Origin: an uncultured Eubacteriales bacterium
GTDB lineage: Bacteria > Bacillota_I > Bacilli_A > RF39 > UBA660
Assembly: GCA_905188025.1 (NCBI GenBank)
Contig: CAJJKI010000004.1
Span: forward strand, 33,688-97,687
Direction: 5' to 3'
DNA: 64,000 bases
Below, piece after piece: positions 37,653 to 47,514 of this stretch. Position 1 is the first letter of the stretch. Every line of letters begins with the position of its first letter. The position numbers were made by a program, and so were the translations under genes. Under the pieces are notes generated by a model that had not been told where the DNA came from, ran no database searches, and was given only the letters and a program-made list of their open reading frames with translations.

Positions 37653-38288
37653 TTATTTAACAATAATTGTTCTTGTTTTGCTAGTAGTAATACCAAATGA
37701 ATTGGTGACCGTATATATTATACGATAGGCGCCTTTTTTACTAGTATCAAGATTGCTGTTTACTTCAACTTTGGAAGTAATATCGCTATCTATTGAATCA
37801 ATAGCGATGTATCCTGGTTCTTCATAAGTGGCACCAACATTTAGGGTTAGATTTTCATCACCTTTTAAGTAGAATGAAGTGTATCCAGTACCTTTTTCAA
37901 TAACGGTGACAGTTCTTTTTTTAGTAACATTTTTTAACTTATACGTTACTTCATATGTTCCTGTTTTGCTACTATCAACGGGATTATCTACAGTAATAAT
38001 ATTTGTTAAATCGTTTCCTTTGTTATCTCTTCCAGTATATCCTGGATCTACAAAAGTATCTCCTTGATAAATTGACATATTTTCTTCACCTTCTAGGTCG
38101 ATGAAGTAATTAGTTTTGTTTACTAGATTCATGACAACAATGATAACGATTGCAATGGCAACAAGCACACCTAATGCAATAATTAATGTTTTAAGTTTTG
38201 ATGGGTCAAGATCTTTAAAACTAAATTTTTTATTATTATTAAATTGACTATCGATATTAGTATTTCCTTTTTCAGTGTTTAGATACAT
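37653..38288 (-). CDS. Membrane-anchored protein with two DUF5011-type Ig-like domains
   Basis: 211 residues. An N-terminal Asn/Lys-rich cytoplasmic part is followed by a membrane helix (~34-58) and two repeats of a bacterial Ig-like domain: IYQGDTFVDPGYTGRDNKG with VDSSKTGTYEVTYKL, and LNVGATYEEPGYIAIDS with LDTSKKGAYRIIYTV. The DPGY/EPGY and GxYxxxYT patterns are standard for DUF5011. Such domains act as extracellular spacers or binding modules. The gene is immediately upstream of the SASP gene, but its own terminator or promoter is unclear. Function is unknown. Confidence 0.8.
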   Translation of the reverse strand: MYLNTEKGNTNIDSQFNNNKKFSFKDLDPSKLKTLIIALGVLVAIAIVIIVVMNLVNKTNYFIDLEGEENMSIYQGDTFVDPGYTGRDNKGNDLTNIITVDNPVDSSKTGTYEVTYKLKNVTKKRTVTVIEKGTGYTSFYLKGDENLTLNVGATYEEPGYIAIDSIDSDITSKVEVNSNLDTSKKGAYRIIYTVTNSFGITTSKTRTIIVK

Positions 38289-38420
38289 GATTTATCACCT
38301 CTACTATGATTAATTATACTAGATGAAGACATAAAATTCAATATGTTTTTAAATTTATTTTTTAAATAGGAGAAATTTTGGTTAAAGAAAAAGAGATATT
38401 TAATAGAATCAAGTGATTTA

Positions 38421-39599
38421 CTAAATATCAAACTTTTTAGTTTTTTTATCAATTACAATTACTTCACGATTGTTAACGGCTTCATCAATCAAAGTGGCGT
38501 AATCAAAAGAATTTTCGTATTTGATGGCTTTTGATAAATCAGGATTTATAACAGGATGCTTTGGTAAGAAAATGGTACAGCAGTCTTCATAAGGTAAGAT
38601 GGATGTTTCATATGTACCTATTCTTTTGGCAATATCGATTATTTCTAATTTATCAAGGCACGCTACTGGTCTTATTACAGGAAGATTAGTGACACTGTTA
38701 ATTACTTGCATACTGGTTAGGGTTTGGCTAGCTACTTGGCCGACTGATTCGCCATTTACGATGACAAGGCATTTACGGTCGTGAAGGACTCTTTCAGAGA
38801 TACGATACATCATACGGCGCATGATAGTTATCATATAAGTTGGATCAATGTTTTTGTAAATTGATTCTTGAATATTGGTAAAATTAATGACATGTAAGCG
38901 AATGCTTGGTTGATATTTGCTTAGGATACTTACCAATTCTTTAACTTTATTTTTAGCAGCCGGGCTAGTATGTGGTGGAGACTCAAAATAGATACATTCT
39001 AGTTTGATGCCTCTTTTCATGGCAAGATATCCTGCTACTGGAGAGTCAATGCCGCCAGACAACATTAGAAGTCCTTTACCAGCTACTCCTAAAGGATAAC
39101 CACCAAGTCCAGGGATTTCTTTAGAGTAGATATAGGTATAGTCATGACGAATTTCTATTTTCAAAAGATAGTCTGGATTATGGACGTCGACTTTTTTGCC
39201 AGGAATGTTTTTTAAAATTAAGCCACCTACTTCACGAGAAAAATCAGGGCTTGGTATAGGAAATGATTTGTCTGCTCGATCTGTTTCTACTTTAAAAGTT
39301 GTAAAATCAACTTTGTTGGCTACTTCTAGAACGGCTGATTTGATCACGTCAATATTAGTATCAACTTTATAAGCAAGAACTATACTATGAATACCAAATA
39401 TATTATGAACTATACTAATTACTTCTTCTAATTCTTCATCTGGAGCGGTAATAAACATGCGGACACGATTTTTAACAATAGTAACATGATAGTTAACAAG
39501 AGCTTCACGGATATTTTCGTAAATGATATTAATAAATAAATTACGATTAGCTTTCTTAGTAGTTAACTCACCATACTTTATAAGAATTACTTTTTCCAT
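38421..39599 (-). CDS. thiI: tRNA 4-thiouridine synthase
   Basis: 392 residues; makes s4U at tRNA position 8 and can supply sulfur for thiamine thiazole. The N-terminal ferredoxin-like/THUMP region covers ~1-165. The PP-loop ATPase motif is GKGLLMLSGGIDSPVAGYLA. Later marks are RRMMYRISERVL and NGESVGQVASQTLTSM, and CCTIFLPKHP near the end. No rhodanese domain is present, as in Bacilli and Archaea, so a separate cysteine desulfurase partner is needed. Standard length, intact. Confidence 0.95.
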   Translation of the reverse strand: MEKVILIKYGELTTKKANRNLFINIIYENIREALVNYHVTIVKNRVRMFITAPDEELEEVISIVHNIFGIHSIVLAYKVDTNIDVIKSAVLEVANKVDFTTFKVETDRADKSFPIPSPDFSREVGGLILKNIPGKKVDVHNPDYLLKIEIRHDYTYIYSKEIPGLGGYPLGVAGKGLLMLSGGIDSPVAGYLAMKRGIKLECIYFESPPHTSPAAKNKVKELVSILSKYQPSIRLHVINFTNIQESIYKNIDPTYMITIMRRMMYRISERVLHDRKCLVIVNGESVGQVASQTLTSMQVINSVTNLPVIRPVACLDKLEIIDIAKRIGTYETSILPYEDCCTIFLPKHPVINPDLSKAIKYENSFDYATLIDEAVNNREVIVIDKKTKKFDI

Positions 39600-39715
39600 T
39601 ATAACACTTCCAATCTCTTATGTATAATAGCATATTTTTAAGAAAAAGAAAAGACCTAAAAATTATTTAGGTAACGAGGTAATGATGATATAAGGCAGAT
39701 AAATTTTAAGCTATA

Positions 39716-40222
39716 TTATTTTATTTTACGATCAAAGTGACGCCAATATATTTTCTTTATCAAAAGATAACTAATAGTTGTATATATAATGGTCATAATA
39801 GTACTTTTCATAAGAATATTTAGAAGAATACTGAAACTATAGCTATTATAATGAGTTAAAAGAAGAATTATATAAGTGAGAATGTGATAGGTATATAATG
39901 CTGATAGTGATTTTATATTGATTGTAAATAAATTGTTAGGGATAATATAGTCTAGCTCAGTTAACAAGAAGTAAACTACAATAAAGATAACTATATTTAA
40001 AAGAAAAGTGTTTGTATATACGGTATCAAATAAGGCTCCAAGAATGATAGTTATGATGAGATATTTTTTGGAATTTTCGAAGTAGTTAAAAATAACAACG
40101 AGAGATACAAGGGTGTAGATAGTTTTGAAATAGCTTAAGGTTGTGAGGCTGGCAGGAATATACAAAGAAATGATGCTGTCTAGAAGGAAAGAGATGATAA
40201 GATAAATAATTATTACAATCAT
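39716..40222 (-). CDS. mreD: Rod shape-determining protein MreD
   Basis: 168 residues, about five membrane helices, sequence poorly conserved as in all MreD. The start MIVIIIYLIISFLLDSIISL, a middle LLTELDYIIP and the position directly after mreC with a 4-base ATGA overlap make the call. It works with MreC and RodA/PBP2 in lateral wall synthesis. mreB is not visible. A charged C-terminal end (KKIYWRHFDRKIK) is cytoplasmic. Confidence 0.85.
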   Translation of the reverse strand: MIVIIIYLIISFLLDSIISLYIPASLTTLSYFKTIYTLVSLVVIFNYFENSKKYLIITIILGALFDTVYTNTFLLNIVIFIVVYFLLTELDYIIPNNLFTINIKSLSALYTYHILTYIILLLTHYNSYSFSILLNILMKSTIMTIIYTTISYLLIKKIYWRHFDRKIK

Positions 40223-41070
40223 TCATTAACCTCTTTTCTTTTTAAAATGGCTACATAATTAATATCATCAAAGTCTGCTATTGGGGTTACGTCGATTATT
40301 TTAGCTAAATCATACTCATCAGTAGAAATGTCTGCTACAGTACCAATAAGGATGCCACTAGGAAAAATCTCCCCTAGTCCACTGGTATAAACATAGTCGC
40401 CAACATGAATTGTTTCGGTATTACTTACGCCTTCTACTTCAAGATATTTTGTTTGATAATTATAATTTTTGATAAGACCATTTATTTTGTTGTTTCCATT
40501 GCTAATGGTTATGCTTATTTTATTATCAGTCTCTTTTGTAGTAATTAGGCGGATATCACTTGTGAAGGTGGTGGTAGAAACGACTTTTCCAATTAAGCCT
40601 TGGCTATTTACTACAACCATATCAGTTTTAACACCATTATAGGTTCCTTTATCAATGGTAATAGTATTATACCAAGTAGAAACATTACGATATATAACGG
40701 TAGCATTTAGATAGGAGTATTCGTTAAGGGTATAATCAATAGATAGTTCTTCTTTCATGGCTTCTAGTTGTTTACGAAGTTCAATATTTTCGGCTTTTAA
40801 GGAATCAATACGTGATACTTCTGGTAAGAGATTTTGATATTTTTCACGAATATTTATTAAAAGACGATAGTCATCTATTTTATTAATGATAAAGCGAAAT
40901 GGTGTAGATATTATTTTTTCAATACTGATAACGGTATCTTTTATAAGGGACTCTACTTTATTTAGTTCACGATCTTCTTTTAGGGTAAAAGAAAAAATAG
41001 CGATTATAATAAAGATTAGGACAGTTATAGAAATTATGAAATGTTTAGGGGTTATTTTGTTTTTTTTCAT
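40219..41070 (-). CDS. mreC: Rod shape-determining protein MreC
   Basis: 283 residues: short cytoplasmic lead, membrane helix (~12-30), coiled-coil (LLPEVSRIDSLKAENIELRK and onward) and the MreC beta domain with LNATVIYRNVSTWYNTITID, GTYNGVKTDMVVVNSQGLIG and VYTSGLGEIFPSGILIGTV. The last motif is the family signature. The start at 41070 is chosen for its GGATGTGAT site and because it places the membrane helix normally. The stop UGA overlaps the mreD start as ATGA, showing UGA is a stop codon in this organism. Confidence 0.94.
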   Translation of the reverse strand: MKKNKITPKHFIISITVLIFIIIAIFSFTLKEDRELNKVESLIKDTVISIEKIISTPFRFIINKIDDYRLLINIREKYQNLLPEVSRIDSLKAENIELRKQLEAMKEELSIDYTLNEYSYLNATVIYRNVSTWYNTITIDKGTYNGVKTDMVVVNSQGLIGKVVSTTTFTSDIRLITTKETDNKISITISNGNNKINGLIKNYNYQTKYLEVEGVSNTETIHVGDYVYTSGLGEIFPSGILIGTVADISTDEYDLAKIIDVTPIADFDDINYVAILKRKEVNE

Positions 41071-41139
41071 TTTATCACATCCATTAAGATTATTATTCAA
41101 CACTATTAGTATTAACAATTAATTTTTATTTATAGATAT

Positions 41140-42168
41140 TTAAAAGTTAATATTAGGAATTAGTTCATTTTGATATAGACCAATTTTACCTTCTTTTAGG
41201 TTATTTAAAATATCTATCTCATTAACTTTTACAAAGGTTTTTTCACGATAATTATAACTATAATGATTATTATGATAACTTATGATAAGAAAATGTAGTT
41301 TAGTTTTATCATTAAGATATAAGTTATTTATTTTAATGTCATAGTTAGGACAATACTTATCAAAAATACTTTGGTAAATCACTGCTAATTCTGCTGGTTT
41401 GATTATGTCTAGAGGGAGAATGCTCTCAGTTTTTGACAAGATATCTTTGACGCAGCCTTCTTTGGTATAATCAATATTTTTAAGGGATTTATCGAGGTAA
41501 TAATCATTATATTTATTTTTGATATATTTGATACGATGATCTAGTTCTATATCATCATTATAAGTAGCAAAATTTTTAGTTTGCATTAGAGACTGAATAT
41601 ATGGTAAATCTTTATAGAGATCTACTAATAATATTTGATTATTTATATTTAATTTATTGAGGGCTTCTTTGGTGTTGTAGTCTACTACTAGGGAAACGTC
41701 TAAATCAAGTCTTTTGCAAAGATAATAATATATTTTAGCAGCACTTATATCATTGACACGACCGATAGAGAGACTACCCCATAAGCTGCCTATATTGCTT
41801 AGAAGGGTTAAATCCAAGTATTCAGTTTTTTCAGGTGAGATATTGATATCTGATGATACGAGTTTAGCAATAGAAATGTATAGATAACGAGCTGTTTCTA
41901 ATTTAGTTAAATTATCTGGCATATTAGCATATATCATATCAATTACAGTTTCTGCTTTGACAAATTCTTCATATGAAACATAGATATATCCAGCATGATC
42001 ATCAATTATTTCAGAATAAAAATAATTTTGTCCATTATTTATAAAGTATGATAAAACGTCGCTATTAAAGTGAGTTAAATCTAAACTGATATATTTAGTC
42101 TTAGAAGTTATTTTATCAAGATCAGCCATACTAGTAATATGAACAATTAAAGATTTGTTATTTTTCAT
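41140..42168 (-). CDS. Uncharacterised cytoplasmic protein, possibly transglutaminase-like
   Basis: 342 residues, no signal peptide or membrane segment. The stretch NLTKLETARYLYISIAKLVS is like the helix before the core of transglutaminase-type domains in Bacillota, and ISAAKIYYYLCKRLDLDVSL has the placing of the usual CxxxA helix, but without the catalytic Cys in the expected context. I do not recognise the family firmly. It lies 69 bases upstream of mreC on the same strand and could be cotranscribed with the elongation genes; functional linkage is inference. Confidence 0.5.
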   Translation of the reverse strand: MKNNKSLIVHITSMADLDKITSKTKYISLDLTHFNSDVLSYFINNGQNYFYSEIIDDHAGYIYVSYEEFVKAETVIDMIYANMPDNLTKLETARYLYISIAKLVSSDINISPEKTEYLDLTLLSNIGSLWGSLSIGRVNDISAAKIYYYLCKRLDLDVSLVVDYNTKEALNKLNINNQILLVDLYKDLPYIQSLMQTKNFATYNDDIELDHRIKYIKNKYNDYYLDKSLKNIDYTKEGCVKDILSKTESILPLDIIKPAELAVIYQSIFDKYCPNYDIKINNLYLNDKTKLHFLIISYHNNHYSYNYREKTFVKVNEIDILNNLKEGKIGLYQNELIPNINF

Positions 42169-42291
42169 ATCATCACCATAATATAATTATATATCATGTA
42201 GTTAACTTTGTAAATATTTTCCCTTAAAAAATGGGAGTTTTTGGATACTAGTTGAGTCATTTTTTTAATTATTTAATGTGATGGAGTGCAA

Positions 42292-42320
42292 TAAAAAAAG
42301 AAAAGATTATTAGTCTTTTC
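42292..42320 (-). terminator. Terminator of the 42324-43961 gene
   Basis: GAAAAGA/TCTTTTC stem with a 7-base loop and a long U run on the minus strand, directly after the stop. Confidence 0.75.
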
Positions 42321-42323
42321 TAA

Positions 42324-43961
42324 TTAAGCTTCGCTAGTAAGGCCTCCGGATAAATAGTTATCTAGGCCACTATCAGTAAGAAACTTAGATATTGCATCAT
42401 TTTTTAGAAGCTTTTCCATTATATTCATGGTGTCTTCTTCAGATATACTAGAAGACTCTACCGCGTTAGTTGTATCAAAAGTATCAAGGCCTTTAGTGTA
42501 ATCTGTTTTATATGAAAAGTTTAATTTTACAGTGGTTTTCTCGTCCAATAAATCTAAATTTAGGGAAATAGATGTATCGTTAGCACTAGAGTTATTTATA
42601 GTTATGTCTCCTTGATATGTAAGAGTATAATTTTCACTGTATTCAAAGGAATAAGTGTTATTCTTTTTAGTTATTTTTAATTCTCCATCTGCTCCGCCAT
42701 TATCTTCAAGCATAATAAACTCGTTGTTAATGATTCCTACATATAGAGAAAGTTCTTCAACGACATCTTTTAAGTTGGCTATTTCTTCATTGATACTATC
42801 AGCTATTTCTGCTTCGGTACTTGAAGTTATTTTGGCATAGCTTGACATGAATTTATCACTATTAAGAAGACCTTTGTAGAATTTTTCTGTAGTAGCTTTA
42901 TCTAGATTTAAAGTTATTTTTTTAACATATGTACCATCTAATTTTATATAAGTTTTGGTATAGTTAGCTGATGACAATGTATCGGTAGCTACTTCAGTTA
43001 TAGAAGTAAATAATTCTTTGTAGTCTGCTACACTAATATCAATGGATTCGGTATTTGATTCTGAAGTAGAATCAGTAGTGCCTTTGATTGGTTTATCATA
43101 TAAATCTTTAGCATACAAATAGCTTGTACCGCCATCTTTCATATCTAGCATCATTTGGATACTAGGGAGTGATTTGCCATCATATGTAGAATTAAATATC
43201 ACTGATCCTTCATTAGTGTTTTTCTCATATCCGATGTTACCACTAAAGGTAAATTTGCTAAGTAGTTCATATAAAGGGGCAACTGTTTCATCAGCGGTAA
43301 TTAATGAATAATCAATGCTGTAAGTAGAATTAAATTTATCATGATCTTTAATGTTTGTTAATGGTGACAACAATTTCTCAGTATATGAAGTAAAGATTTT
43401 TCCTGGATTATCAAAAATAAAATAGTAATAAGCGCCTCCTCCAAGAATTAAAAGTAATAAGATAATTATAATTAAAGGTGCAGCTGATTTTTTCTTTGGT
43501 TCAGTAAAGGTATCATCTGGCTCATCTTGATTTATGTTATTTGTTACTGGTGGCAAATTATTATTGAATCCTCCAGTAAAGTTATTCATACCATTAGAAG
43601 ATGCTTGTTGCTCGAAAGGATTATTGTTTTCTTTTTGAGGAGATGAGAAAGTATTCATACTACTAGTTGGATTACTATTTGGAGTAAATTCTGGAATAGC
43701 TGATACTCCTTGATTATTAATTGGGGTTGGTTCACTAAAAGAAGCACCATTTGGATATTGATTAGCCATATTTTGTGGCTCTAATGATTGATGATAAGCA
43801 CTTCTAGTAGGAATAGAATTATCTACTGGGGTTACTGTACTGTTTGATCCATTAGTTTGATTTAATGAACTCATGTTAGGCATATAATTTGGAGTAGTTG
43901 GCATAGGTGTTTCAGTAGAATTTAAATTTTGATTTATATTTGGATGATTATTTTCATTCAT
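42324..43961 (-). CDS. Membrane protein with long disordered cytoplasmic N-terminus
   Basis: 545 residues. Residues 1-~155 are Asn/Pro/Ser/Thr/Gln-rich and low complexity. A KKK stop-transfer signal and a membrane helix follow (~160-180, APLIIIILLLLILGGGAYYY). The remaining ~360 residues are extracytoplasmic, with alternating beta strands, Asp/Thr/Ser-rich loops and no Cys. No catalytic motif is seen. The layout resembles bacterial membrane proteins with a disordered cytosolic lead and a sensor-like outer domain, but I cannot name a family. It is a single gene between an unknown gene and efp. Confidence 0.6.
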   Translation of the reverse strand: MNENNHPNINQNLNSTETPMPTTPNYMPNMSSLNQTNGSNSTVTPVDNSIPTRSAYHQSLEPQNMANQYPNGASFSEPTPINNQGVSAIPEFTPNSNPTSSMNTFSSPQKENNNPFEQQASSNGMNNFTGGFNNNLPPVTNNINQDEPDDTFTEPKKKSAAPLIIIILLLLILGGGAYYYFIFDNPGKIFTSYTEKLLSPLTNIKDHDKFNSTYSIDYSLITADETVAPLYELLSKFTFSGNIGYEKNTNEGSVIFNSTYDGKSLPSIQMMLDMKDGGTSYLYAKDLYDKPIKGTTDSTSESNTESIDISVADYKELFTSITEVATDTLSSANYTKTYIKLDGTYVKKITLNLDKATTEKFYKGLLNSDKFMSSYAKITSSTEAEIADSINEEIANLKDVVEELSLYVGIINNEFIMLEDNGGADGELKITKKNNTYSFEYSENYTLTYQGDITINNSSANDTSISLNLDLLDEKTTVKLNFSYKTDYTKGLDTFDTTNAVESSSISEEDTMNIMEKLLKNDAISKFLTDSGLDNYLSGGLTSEA

Positions 43962-44061
43962 TTTACTTCCCTCTTTCTATTTTGATAATATCATTTTACC
44001 ATATATGAAGACTTTTTACAAACATAATTCGACTTTTTTTTGCAAAGTATTATTTTTATGA

Positions 44062-44090
44062 AAAGAAAAAAAGTAAGTTTTGCTTACTTT
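44062..44090 (-). terminator. efp terminator
   Basis: AAAGTAAG/CTTACTTT stem with a 5-base loop followed by a U run on the minus strand; it overlaps the efp stop. Confidence 0.8.
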
Positions 44091-44641
44091 CTTGAAACAT
44101 ATTTGCCATCTTTAGTAGAAACAATGATTTCTTCACCTTGTTCTATAAATAATGGAACTCTTACTAATAATCCAGTTTCAATGATAGCATCTTTAGTAGC
44201 ATTAGTAGCTGTGTTACCTTTGATAGCTGGTTCAGTAGAAGTTATTACATAATCAATTTTTTCTGGTAATTCAATACCTAACATTTCACCTTCATAAAAG
44301 AAAATTAGAACTTCTAAACCTTCTTTTAAGAATTTTGATTCATTTTCAATTTGGCTTTTTTGCAAGTCTACTTGTTCAAAGGTATTCATATTCATGAAAG
44401 TATATGAATCACCATTAACATATAGATATTGCATTTTTATTTTTTCAACATGCGCTGCAGGTACTTTGATACCAGAATTGAATGTTTGTTCAACGATGGA
44501 ACCAGTTCTTAAATTTTTAAGTTTTGTTTTAACAATTGCTGCTCCTTTTCCTGGTTTTACGTGTTGGAATTCAAGTACTTGATATAAGTTATTATCATAG
44601 CTTATAGTCATACCTGTTTTAAAATCATTTACATTTATCAT
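44084..44641 (-). CDS. efp: Elongation factor P
   Basis: 185 residues in three OB/KOW-type domains. It relieves ribosome stalling at polyproline. The tip loop is QHVKPGKGAAIVKTKLKNL, where Lys in PGKG is the residue modified in many bacteria. The last domain shows VTSTEPAIKGNTATNATKDA and GLLVRVPLFIEQGEEI. Complete and typical. It is 27 bases downstream of rpmG, so cotranscription with the L33 gene is likely. Confidence 0.97.
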   Translation of the reverse strand: MINVNDFKTGMTISYDNNLYQVLEFQHVKPGKGAAIVKTKLKNLRTGSIVEQTFNSGIKVPAAHVEKIKMQYLYVNGDSYTFMNMNTFEQVDLQKSQIENESKFLKEGLEVLIFFYEGEMLGIELPEKIDYVITSTEPAIKGNTATNATKDAIIETGLLVRVPLFIEQGEEIIVSTKDGKYVSRK

Positions 44642-44668
44642 AGTTTATTCCTTTCTTATAGGTTTATT

Positions 44669-44836
44669 TTACTTTTTCTCTTTATGATTTGTGTTTTTAC
44701 GACATCTAGGACAATATTTGTTTAATTCTAGACGTTCAGTAGTATTCTTCTTATTTTTACTTACAGTATAGTTTGCGTTTTTACATTCTTCACATACTAA
44801 AGATACTAATACTCTATTCTCGTTTTTCTTTGCCAT
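44669..44836 (-). CDS. rpmG: Ribosomal protein L33 (zinc-binding form)
   Basis: 55 residues. It has both zinc cysteine pairs, CEECKN and CPRCRK (the C+ form), together with [21 protein letters not shown] around the second pair. The start is the ATG at 44836 (MAKKNENRV) behind GGAGGTG; an upstream in-frame ATG would add six residues and bury the ribosome site. It lies between the PBP gene and efp on the same strand. Confidence 0.93.
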   Translation of the reverse strand: MAKKNENRVLVSLVCEECKNANYTVSKNKKNTTERLELNKYCPRCRKNTNHKEKK

Positions 44837-44929
44837 TTGGAGCACCTCCTTCAAAACATCAATGGTATTATAACATATTTTTTTTGATTAGTACAACTAT
44901 TTTAGGTTATTTTGTGTTATTTTGAAGAT

Positions 44930-47065
44930 TTATTTGTATAAATCAAAGTATTTATTGACTAAGCGAGCAGATATTCTTTTGGTAACTAAACTTTGATAAT
45001 TTTCATTAGGAGTGCTGATATCAGGGGACACGACAACGATACTCATTTTAGGATTATCACTTGGAGAATATCCGACAAAGGAGGTTGAAATGGTTTCAGT
45101 ATCAACAACACCATCATTATTAGTATCTATAAAACTTTGACTGGTACCGGTTTTACCACTAGAATTAGTATAATTACCCATGTATCCATAGCCAAGGCCA
45201 TCAGTTACTACTTGGTTAAATCCTAAACGAACGCGATCAAGATATTGTTTTTCAACGTCAATGGCACCGAGAACTTTTTTGGAATTAGCATAAATTAATT
45301 CTCCGAAAACTTCCTCCTTGTTGGCACTTGGAGCATATACTTCTTTTAAAAGATATGGTTTTAGCCTACTGCCACCATTAGCAATAGTGTTAATATATTG
45401 GGATAATTGAATTGGGGTGTAAGTATCATACTGTCCGATGGCAAAGTCTAATAAGTGGCCTGGCAATTTAGAAGTTCCTGTATATCCAAGACTTTCTACT
45501 GGTAAATCAATGCCAGTTTTTACACCAAGTCCAAATGACTGATACATATCACGATATTTGTTAAAAGCATCCTCTTTTATTTTGAGAGCTTTATTATATT
45601 CGTAATTACCCTCTCCTACTTTGATAGCAATCTTATATTGATATACATTTGAAGAATATCTTAAGGCATATAAATCATCAATATCACCCATAGTACGCCA
45701 TGAGCACTTTTCAGGAGTATCTTTTATTTTAATGCACTCATCTTTTAGAGTATCTCCAATATTGATAGCGCCATATTTGTATCCTACTAACATTGAAGCT
45801 CCTTTGACAACTGATCCTGGAGTAACTGGTAAGGTTACTATTCCTGGAGTATAATCAACTATTTCTTTTGAACCACTACTGTTAGTTCTTACTTGTTTTC
45901 CAGACATGGCTAATATTTCTCCAGTATTAGGATTTGAAATAATAGCAAATGAACGATTATAATAAGGAGTATTTGGTTCATTTGAAGCATTCATTACTTC
46001 TTCACTTAAGGTATCTTCAAGATACTTTTGTAATTCAATATCAATTGTTAGGACTATGTCATTTCCACGTGAACCATAGCTAACTATTTCATAATTATTA
46101 TTTTTACCAACTTTATAAACTGGTTTTGTTCCCTTAAGATAATCTTCATACTGATATTCAAGATAACTTATTCCTACACGATCATCAAGACTATAACCTT
46201 TTTCTAGGTAAACACTGGCTAACTCTTCAGGAATTCCTTGGGTATCAGATGATACAGTTCCTAAAGTTGATTTAAAAGTATCACCATATAAATATACTCT
46301 TACCCAGTCAAGTTTAGTATTAAATCCTTGAAGATTATCAATATTTTCACTTATTTTAGCATACTCTTCTTCAGTGACATTTTTGTTTTTAATAATTTTT
46401 TCGGCATATGAATATCCTTTATTCATTAAATAATAAATGTATGCAGCTTCTTTATCTGCCTCGGTATAAGCGGATAAATCTTCATCAGTTATTCGATCAA
46501 AAATTAAGTTAAGCAAATCATCATCATTAAGTTTACGCTTATTATATTTATCTTTCTCTTCTTTAGTTATAAGGCTTTTACATTTTTCTAAATTGTTTTG
46601 ATAATAGAAATTCTTTAAACGATATGTAGAAAGGTTTTGATAATCTACTTCAAGAATAGCTCCTATTTTGTATGCTAAGGCAATTTCTTCTTCGGTAGTG
46701 ATACCTGATTGTTTTTTGTAATAAATTGTTTTAATGGCTTCATTATCCACGAGAAGATTGTAATTTCTATCATAAATACGACCACGTGGAGCACTGGCAC
46801 CTTCTACGGTTTTTTCGGTAGCAACAGTTAGTTTGTTTTGGTAGTCTTCATAATCAATTATTTGTAGTTTGAATAAACGGATGGCTATTATCGAAAAAAG
46901 AAGTACTAAAATTATAGTAATAAAAAGGTAACGCTTAGTAATAATTTCAGAGAGATTTTTGTGACCAGTTTTTATTTTTTTATTTAGTGATATACTTTTA
47001 GTTTTTTTCTTTGATACTCTAGTTTTGGTAGATGGGTTTAAATGCTTATGTTTGAAGATACTCAT
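44930..47065 (-). CDS. Class B penicillin-binding protein (PBP2/MrdA-like transpeptidase)
   Basis: 711 residues: basic cytoplasmic N-terminus (~45), membrane anchor (~46-68), dimerisation domain beginning ASAPRGRIYDRN, and the transpeptidase domain. Active-site motifs are VTPGSVVKGASM (SxxK), RYSSNVYQ (SxN) and SSGKTGTSQS (KTG). FAIGQYDTYTPIQLSQYI and ISTSFVGYSPSDNPKMSIVV are standard. There is no PASTA domain, so it is not of the SpoVD/PbpX type; an elongation PBP2 role is likely given mreCD in the window. The gene is upstream of rpmG, 93 bases away. Confidence 0.9.
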   Translation of the reverse strand: MSIFKHKHLNPSTKTRVSKKKTKSISLNKKIKTGHKNLSEIITKRYLFITIILVLLFSIIAIRLFKLQIIDYEDYQNKLTVATEKTVEGASAPRGRIYDRNYNLLVDNEAIKTIYYKKQSGITTEEEIALAYKIGAILEVDYQNLSTYRLKNFYYQNNLEKCKSLITKEEKDKYNKRKLNDDDLLNLIFDRITDEDLSAYTEADKEAAYIYYLMNKGYSYAEKIIKNKNVTEEEYAKISENIDNLQGFNTKLDWVRVYLYGDTFKSTLGTVSSDTQGIPEELASVYLEKGYSLDDRVGISYLEYQYEDYLKGTKPVYKVGKNNNYEIVSYGSRGNDIVLTIDIELQKYLEDTLSEEVMNASNEPNTPYYNRSFAIISNPNTGEILAMSGKQVRTNSSGSKEIVDYTPGIVTLPVTPGSVVKGASMLVGYKYGAINIGDTLKDECIKIKDTPEKCSWRTMGDIDDLYALRYSSNVYQYKIAIKVGEGNYEYNKALKIKEDAFNKYRDMYQSFGLGVKTGIDLPVESLGYTGTSKLPGHLLDFAIGQYDTYTPIQLSQYINTIANGGSRLKPYLLKEVYAPSANKEEVFGELIYANSKKVLGAIDVEKQYLDRVRLGFNQVVTDGLGYGYMGNYTNSSGKTGTSQSFIDTNNDGVVDTETISTSFVGYSPSDNPKMSIVVVSPDISTPNENYQSLVTKRISARLVNKYFDLYK

Positions 47066-47148
47066 AAAATGCTCCTTTCTTAGTTAGTTCTTATTATCTA
47101 TTATAGCATAAAAGCCAAATATTATCATATATTTAATTAGGTGATATC

Positions 47149-47400
47149 GTGAATAAAACATTAATTCAAAGTTATATTGAAAAAATTAAGTTAGATGACA
47201 TTAGACAGTTTGCTATTTCACAAAATGTTTTTTTAGAGGATGAAGAATTACAAATAATATATAATTATATTAAAAATGATAATGAAAGATTTTTTAAGAA
47301 TCCTGAAGGTGTTTTAATGGAGATACAAGGTAAAGTTAGAGGAGAAGTTTTTGCAGTAATTAATGAGTTATATAATAGATATCGTTTCTTTTTAGGATAG
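47149..47400 (+). CDS. YqfT-like small protein (DUF2624-type), GTG start
   Basis: 83 residues, helical, charged. The pattern KIKLDDIRQFAISQNVFLED followed by EELQIIYNYIKND resembles DUF2624 (YqfT), whose gene neighbours nfo (yqfS) in Bacillus. Here nfo is the convergent neighbour. The start is GTG with AGGTGATATC just upstream; no ATG is available near. Function is unknown. The assignment combines weak similarity and synteny. Confidence 0.65.
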   Translation: MNKTLIQSYIEKIKLDDIRQFAISQNVFLEDEELQIIYNYIKNDNERFFKNPEGVLMEIQGKVRGEVFAVINELYNRYRFFLG

Positions 47401-47410
47401 ATAGATATCT

Positions 47411-47455
47411 ATGACAATACCAATATATCGTATGACATATGTTTTTCAATACTAT
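47411..47455. repeat. Intergenic hairpin repeat, copy 2
   Basis: TGACAATACCAATATATC, inner palindrome TATG-A-CATA, then GTTTTTCAATA. One mismatch in the outer arms. It lies in the convergent space between the yqfT-like gene and nfo. Confidence 0.6.
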
Positions 47456-47486
47456 TTAGATGATTATTTAATTTTTTTGATGATGA

Positions 47487-47514
47487 AAGAAAAAAGGATT
47501 AGTTATTTCTAATC
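47487..47514 (-). terminator. nfo terminator
   Basis: GATTAG/CTAATC stem followed by U6 on the minus strand, overlapping the nfo stop. Confidence 0.7.

Noticed and set aside
39735..39750. Partial match GCCAATATAT to the intergenic hairpin repeat
   Set aside because: It lies inside mreD coding sequence and lacks the inner palindrome and right arm.
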